A DNA stretch of 6,403 bases from Planktotalea sp. (lineage in GTDB: Bacteria > Pseudomonadota > Alphaproteobacteria > Rhodobacterales > Rhodobacteraceae), in assembly GCA_024645145.1 (NCBI GenBank), contig JAHEGL010000125.1, positions 1 through 6,403 on the forward strand, read 5' to 3'. Below, piece by piece: positions 5,154-6,403 of this stretch. Numbering within the stretch: the first letter of the stretch is position 1; each line of letters begins with the position of its first letter. The translations under genes were made by a program, and so were the position numbers. The notes beneath the pieces are model-generated. The model worked only from the letters and a program-made list of their open reading frames with translations, ran no database searches and was not told the origin of the DNA.

Positions 5154-5774
5154 GTGACCAAGCGTACATCTGCCAAATATAAAATTGACCGCCGTATGGG
5201 CGAAAACATCTGGGGTCGTCCGAAGTCCCCAGTTAATCGCCGTGAATATGGCCCCGGCCAGCACGGTCAGCGTCGTAAAGCCAAAGTGTCTGACTTTGGT
5301 CTTCAGCTGCGTGCAAAGCAGAAATTGAAAGGCTACTACGGCGATTTGACCGAGAAGCAGTTCAAGAAGATCTTTAAAGAAGCGGACCGTGTAAAAGGCG
5401 ATACAGGTGAAAACCTCATCGGCTTGCTCGAGCGTCGCCTCGATGCGGTTGTGTACCGTGCAAAGTTCGTCCCTACAGTGTTCGCTGCGCGCCAGTTCGT
5501 GAACCACGGCCACGTTCGTGTGAACGGCAAAAAGGTAAACATCGCGTCTTACCGCGTTAAAGAAGGCGACGTTGTAGAAGTGCGTGATCGTTCCAAGCAG
5601 ATGGCAGCAGTTCTTGAAGCGACACAGCTTCCAGAGCGCGACGTGCCTGACTACATGGAAGTAGATCACTCCAAGCTAACAGCGACGTTCACGCGCACAC
5701 CTGGGTTGTCTGATGTTCCATACCCAGTTGTGATGGAACCAAACCTCGTCATCGAATATTACGCACAGAACTAA
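5154..5774 (+). CDS. rpsD: 30S ribosomal protein S4
   Basis: S4 is a primary binding protein of 16S rRNA that nucleates 30S assembly. The 206-residue protein has the usual N-terminal S4 domain ([20 protein letters not shown] at residues 13-32 and [10 protein letters not shown] at 33-42). The S4 RNA-binding fold spans about residues 94-155 ([37 protein letters not shown] onward). The tail [18 protein letters not shown] is typical. It has no cysteine, so it is the form without the N-terminal zinc site. The start is the GTG at 5154, giving [10 protein letters not shown], the usual start in Rhodobacteraceae; GAAAGGA lies 8 bases upstream. An in-frame TTG at 5130 is rejected because it falls inside the leader hairpin. 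Here rpsD is a single gene, not part of an alpha operon, with its own leader and terminator. Confidence 0.98.
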   Translation: MTKRTSAKYKIDRRMGENIWGRPKSPVNRREYGPGQHGQRRKAKVSDFGLQLRAKQKLKGYYGDLTEKQFKKIFKEADRVKGDTGENLIGLLERRLDAVVYRAKFVPTVFAARQFVNHGHVRVNGKKVNIASYRVKEGDVVEVRDRSKQMAAVLEATQLPERDVPDYMEVDHSKLTATFTRTPGLSDVPYPVVMEPNLVIEYYAQN

Positions 5775-5797
5775 AGTTCTTTCGCGCGAAATTATGG

Positions 5798-5828
5798 AAG
5801 GCCTGCAGCATTTGCTGGCCTTTTTTTT
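5798..5828 (+). terminator. Intrinsic terminator of rpsD
   Basis: AAGGCC (5798-5803) pairs with GGCCTT (5817-5822), with an inner AGC/GCT stem (5807-5809 with 5814-5816) and loop ATTT. It is followed by the rest of an eight-T run (5821-5828). It starts 23 bases after the rpsD stop. The 160 bp from 5829 to 5988 hold no gene I can support. Confidence 0.9.
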
Positions 5829-5962
5829 GTTGGGTTCAGGGTGCTCTTAAGTACGGTGCTGGACGTCTGATATGCAAATAAACCGTAAATTCGCCGCAGT
5901 TGCTCAAATGAATGCTAGCTCGATTAGCTTAAGGTGTCAGAATGAATAGGCTGGCAGGGTGC

Positions 5963-5982
5963 TATGTCGCTTTGGCGTCATA
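5963..5982 (-). terminator. Weak stem-loop after the HxlR-family gene
   Basis: TATG (5963-5966) pairs with CATA (5979-5982), then after a T-T mismatch CGC pairs with GCG around the loop TTTG. It sits 6 bases beyond the stop of the minus-strand gene, but no U-run follows it on that strand. A terminator function is therefore uncertain. Confidence 0.25.
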
Positions 5983-5988
5983 AATTTC

Positions 5989-6324
5989 TCACGCGGAATC
6001 GATTTTAGCAAGGTTGCCCAAGGCCCAGTGTCCTAATGCATTGACGGGCTCGCGGAATGATTGACCCATCGGTGTGAGATTGTATTCCACCTTTGGTGGG
6101 ATTGTCGGATGATAGGTCCGGTTGACCAATCCGTCTCGCTCGAGCTCTTTCAACGTTAGGCTTAGCATCCGTTGCGAAATACCCAAATTACGCTTTAGCT
6201 CATTGAAGCGCAGGGTTCCGTATTGGCCCAGAGAAATAATCACTAGAACGCTCCAACGATCACCAACGCGCGATAAAACTTCGTTGATGCGCTTGCAGTC
6301 GGGGCATTGAACCGAATCTAACAT
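5989..6324 (-). CDS. HxlR-family winged-helix transcriptional regulator
   Basis: HxlR-type proteins are small dimeric DNA-binding regulators, several of which sense electrophiles or oxidants through an N-terminal cysteine. The 111-residue protein is the usual length. It has the family pattern GDRWSVLVIISL (residues 21-32), RFNELKRNLGISQRMLSLTLKELERDGLVNR (39-69, the recognition helix and wing) and VEYNLTPMGQSF (79-90). The N-terminus carries a CPDC pair (C7 and C10), so a thiol-based switch is possible but not shown. The ATG at 6324 has AAGGAA (6336-6331) 6 bases upstream. An inverted repeat GAACCG/CGGTTC (6309-6314, 6327-6332) spans its start. Such regulators often control a divergent gene, and a likely start lies at 6391. 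The target is unknown. Confidence 0.93.
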   Translation of the reverse strand: MLDSVQCPDCKRINEVLSRVGDRWSVLVIISLGQYGTLRFNELKRNLGISQRMLSLTLKELERDGLVNRTYHPTIPPKVEYNLTPMGQSFREPVNALGHWALGNLAKIDSA

Positions 6325-6390
6325 AGCGGTTCCTTTTGAGTGACCGAGTATCGTTGATGTGCGTTCTTGTGCAGTGAGCAGGTTCTGAAT

Positions 6391-6403
6391 ATGTCTCTGG
6401 TTA
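6391..6403 (+). CDS. Possible start of a gene divergent from the HxlR regulator
   Basis: An ATG at 6391 opens a frame reading MSLV to the window edge, and GCAGG (6378-6382) lies 8 bases upstream. Its position, divergent from an HxlR-family gene, suits a regulated target such as an oxidoreductase. Only four codons are visible, so the product cannot be named. Confidence 0.25.

Noticed and set aside
5124..5669. 181-codon open frame on the minus strand opposite rpsD
   Set aside because: It lies entirely within the reverse complement of rpsD and its leader and resembles no protein family.
5872..5949. 25-codon frame after the rpsD terminator (MQINRKFAAV...)
   Set aside because: It has only a weak GGAC before the ATG, no promoter and no recognisable product; a frame this short is expected by chance.
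5837..5963. Direct repeat CAGGGTGCT at 5837-5845 and 5955-5963
   Set aside because: A single 9-mer pair 118 bp apart with no other structure is compatible with chance.
1..6403. CRISPR array, insertion sequence, tRNA or prophage
   Set aside because: No regularly spaced repeats, terminal inverted repeats with a transposase, cloverleaf with a CCA end, or phage structural genes were seen on either strand.

Overview
The window looks like chromosomal DNA of an alphaproteobacterium of the family Rhodobacteraceae (Roseobacter group). The 206-residue, cysteine-free ribosomal protein S4 starting [20 protein letters not shown], the phaA-phaB pair and the Tdk and Tag proteins all read as typical of that group from memory; no search was run. 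Base composition is moderate. There are no insertion sequences, tRNAs, rRNAs or CRISPR arrays. The gene content is mainly housekeeping and carbon-storage metabolism.

Layout, left to right: (1) the N-terminal two thirds of thymidine kinase (tdk, minus strand, running off the left edge). (2) A 312-bp gene-free stretch rich in inverted repeats, with an intrinsic terminator that reads on the minus strand. (3) A small plus-strand gene for a putative helix-turn-helix protein (699-1157). (4) A shared bidirectional terminator. (5) On the minus strand, phaA (acetyl-CoA acetyltransferase) followed by phaB (acetoacetyl-CoA reductase), separated by 128 bp that hold a stem-loop, a dyad and a possible phaB promoter. 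(6) An EAL-domain (cyclic-di-GMP) protein on the minus strand, upstream of phaA. (7) Divergent from it, tag (3-methyladenine DNA glycosylase I), with a perfect 21-bp dyad just before its start. (8) rpsD, with a structured leader and a strong terminator. (9) An HxlR-family regulator on the minus strand, with the probable first codons of a divergent gene at the right edge.

PhaA and PhaB together turn two acetyl-CoA into (R)-3-hydroxybutyryl-CoA, the monomer for polyhydroxybutyrate. The EAL protein lies upstream of them in the same direction, but 190 bp away, so co-transcription is not shown. Its metal-site DD motif reads DN, which suggests it may sense cyclic-di-GMP rather than degrade it.

The two least explained signals are non-coding. 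In the rpsD leader, a hairpin buries the ribosome binding site and its anti-SD arm has two other possible partners, which suggests S4 autoregulation. In the tdk upstream region, a series of stem-loops on the minus strand ends in a U-rich terminator before the tdk start, which suggests either a small RNA or a transcription attenuator. Both rest on base pairing read by eye.
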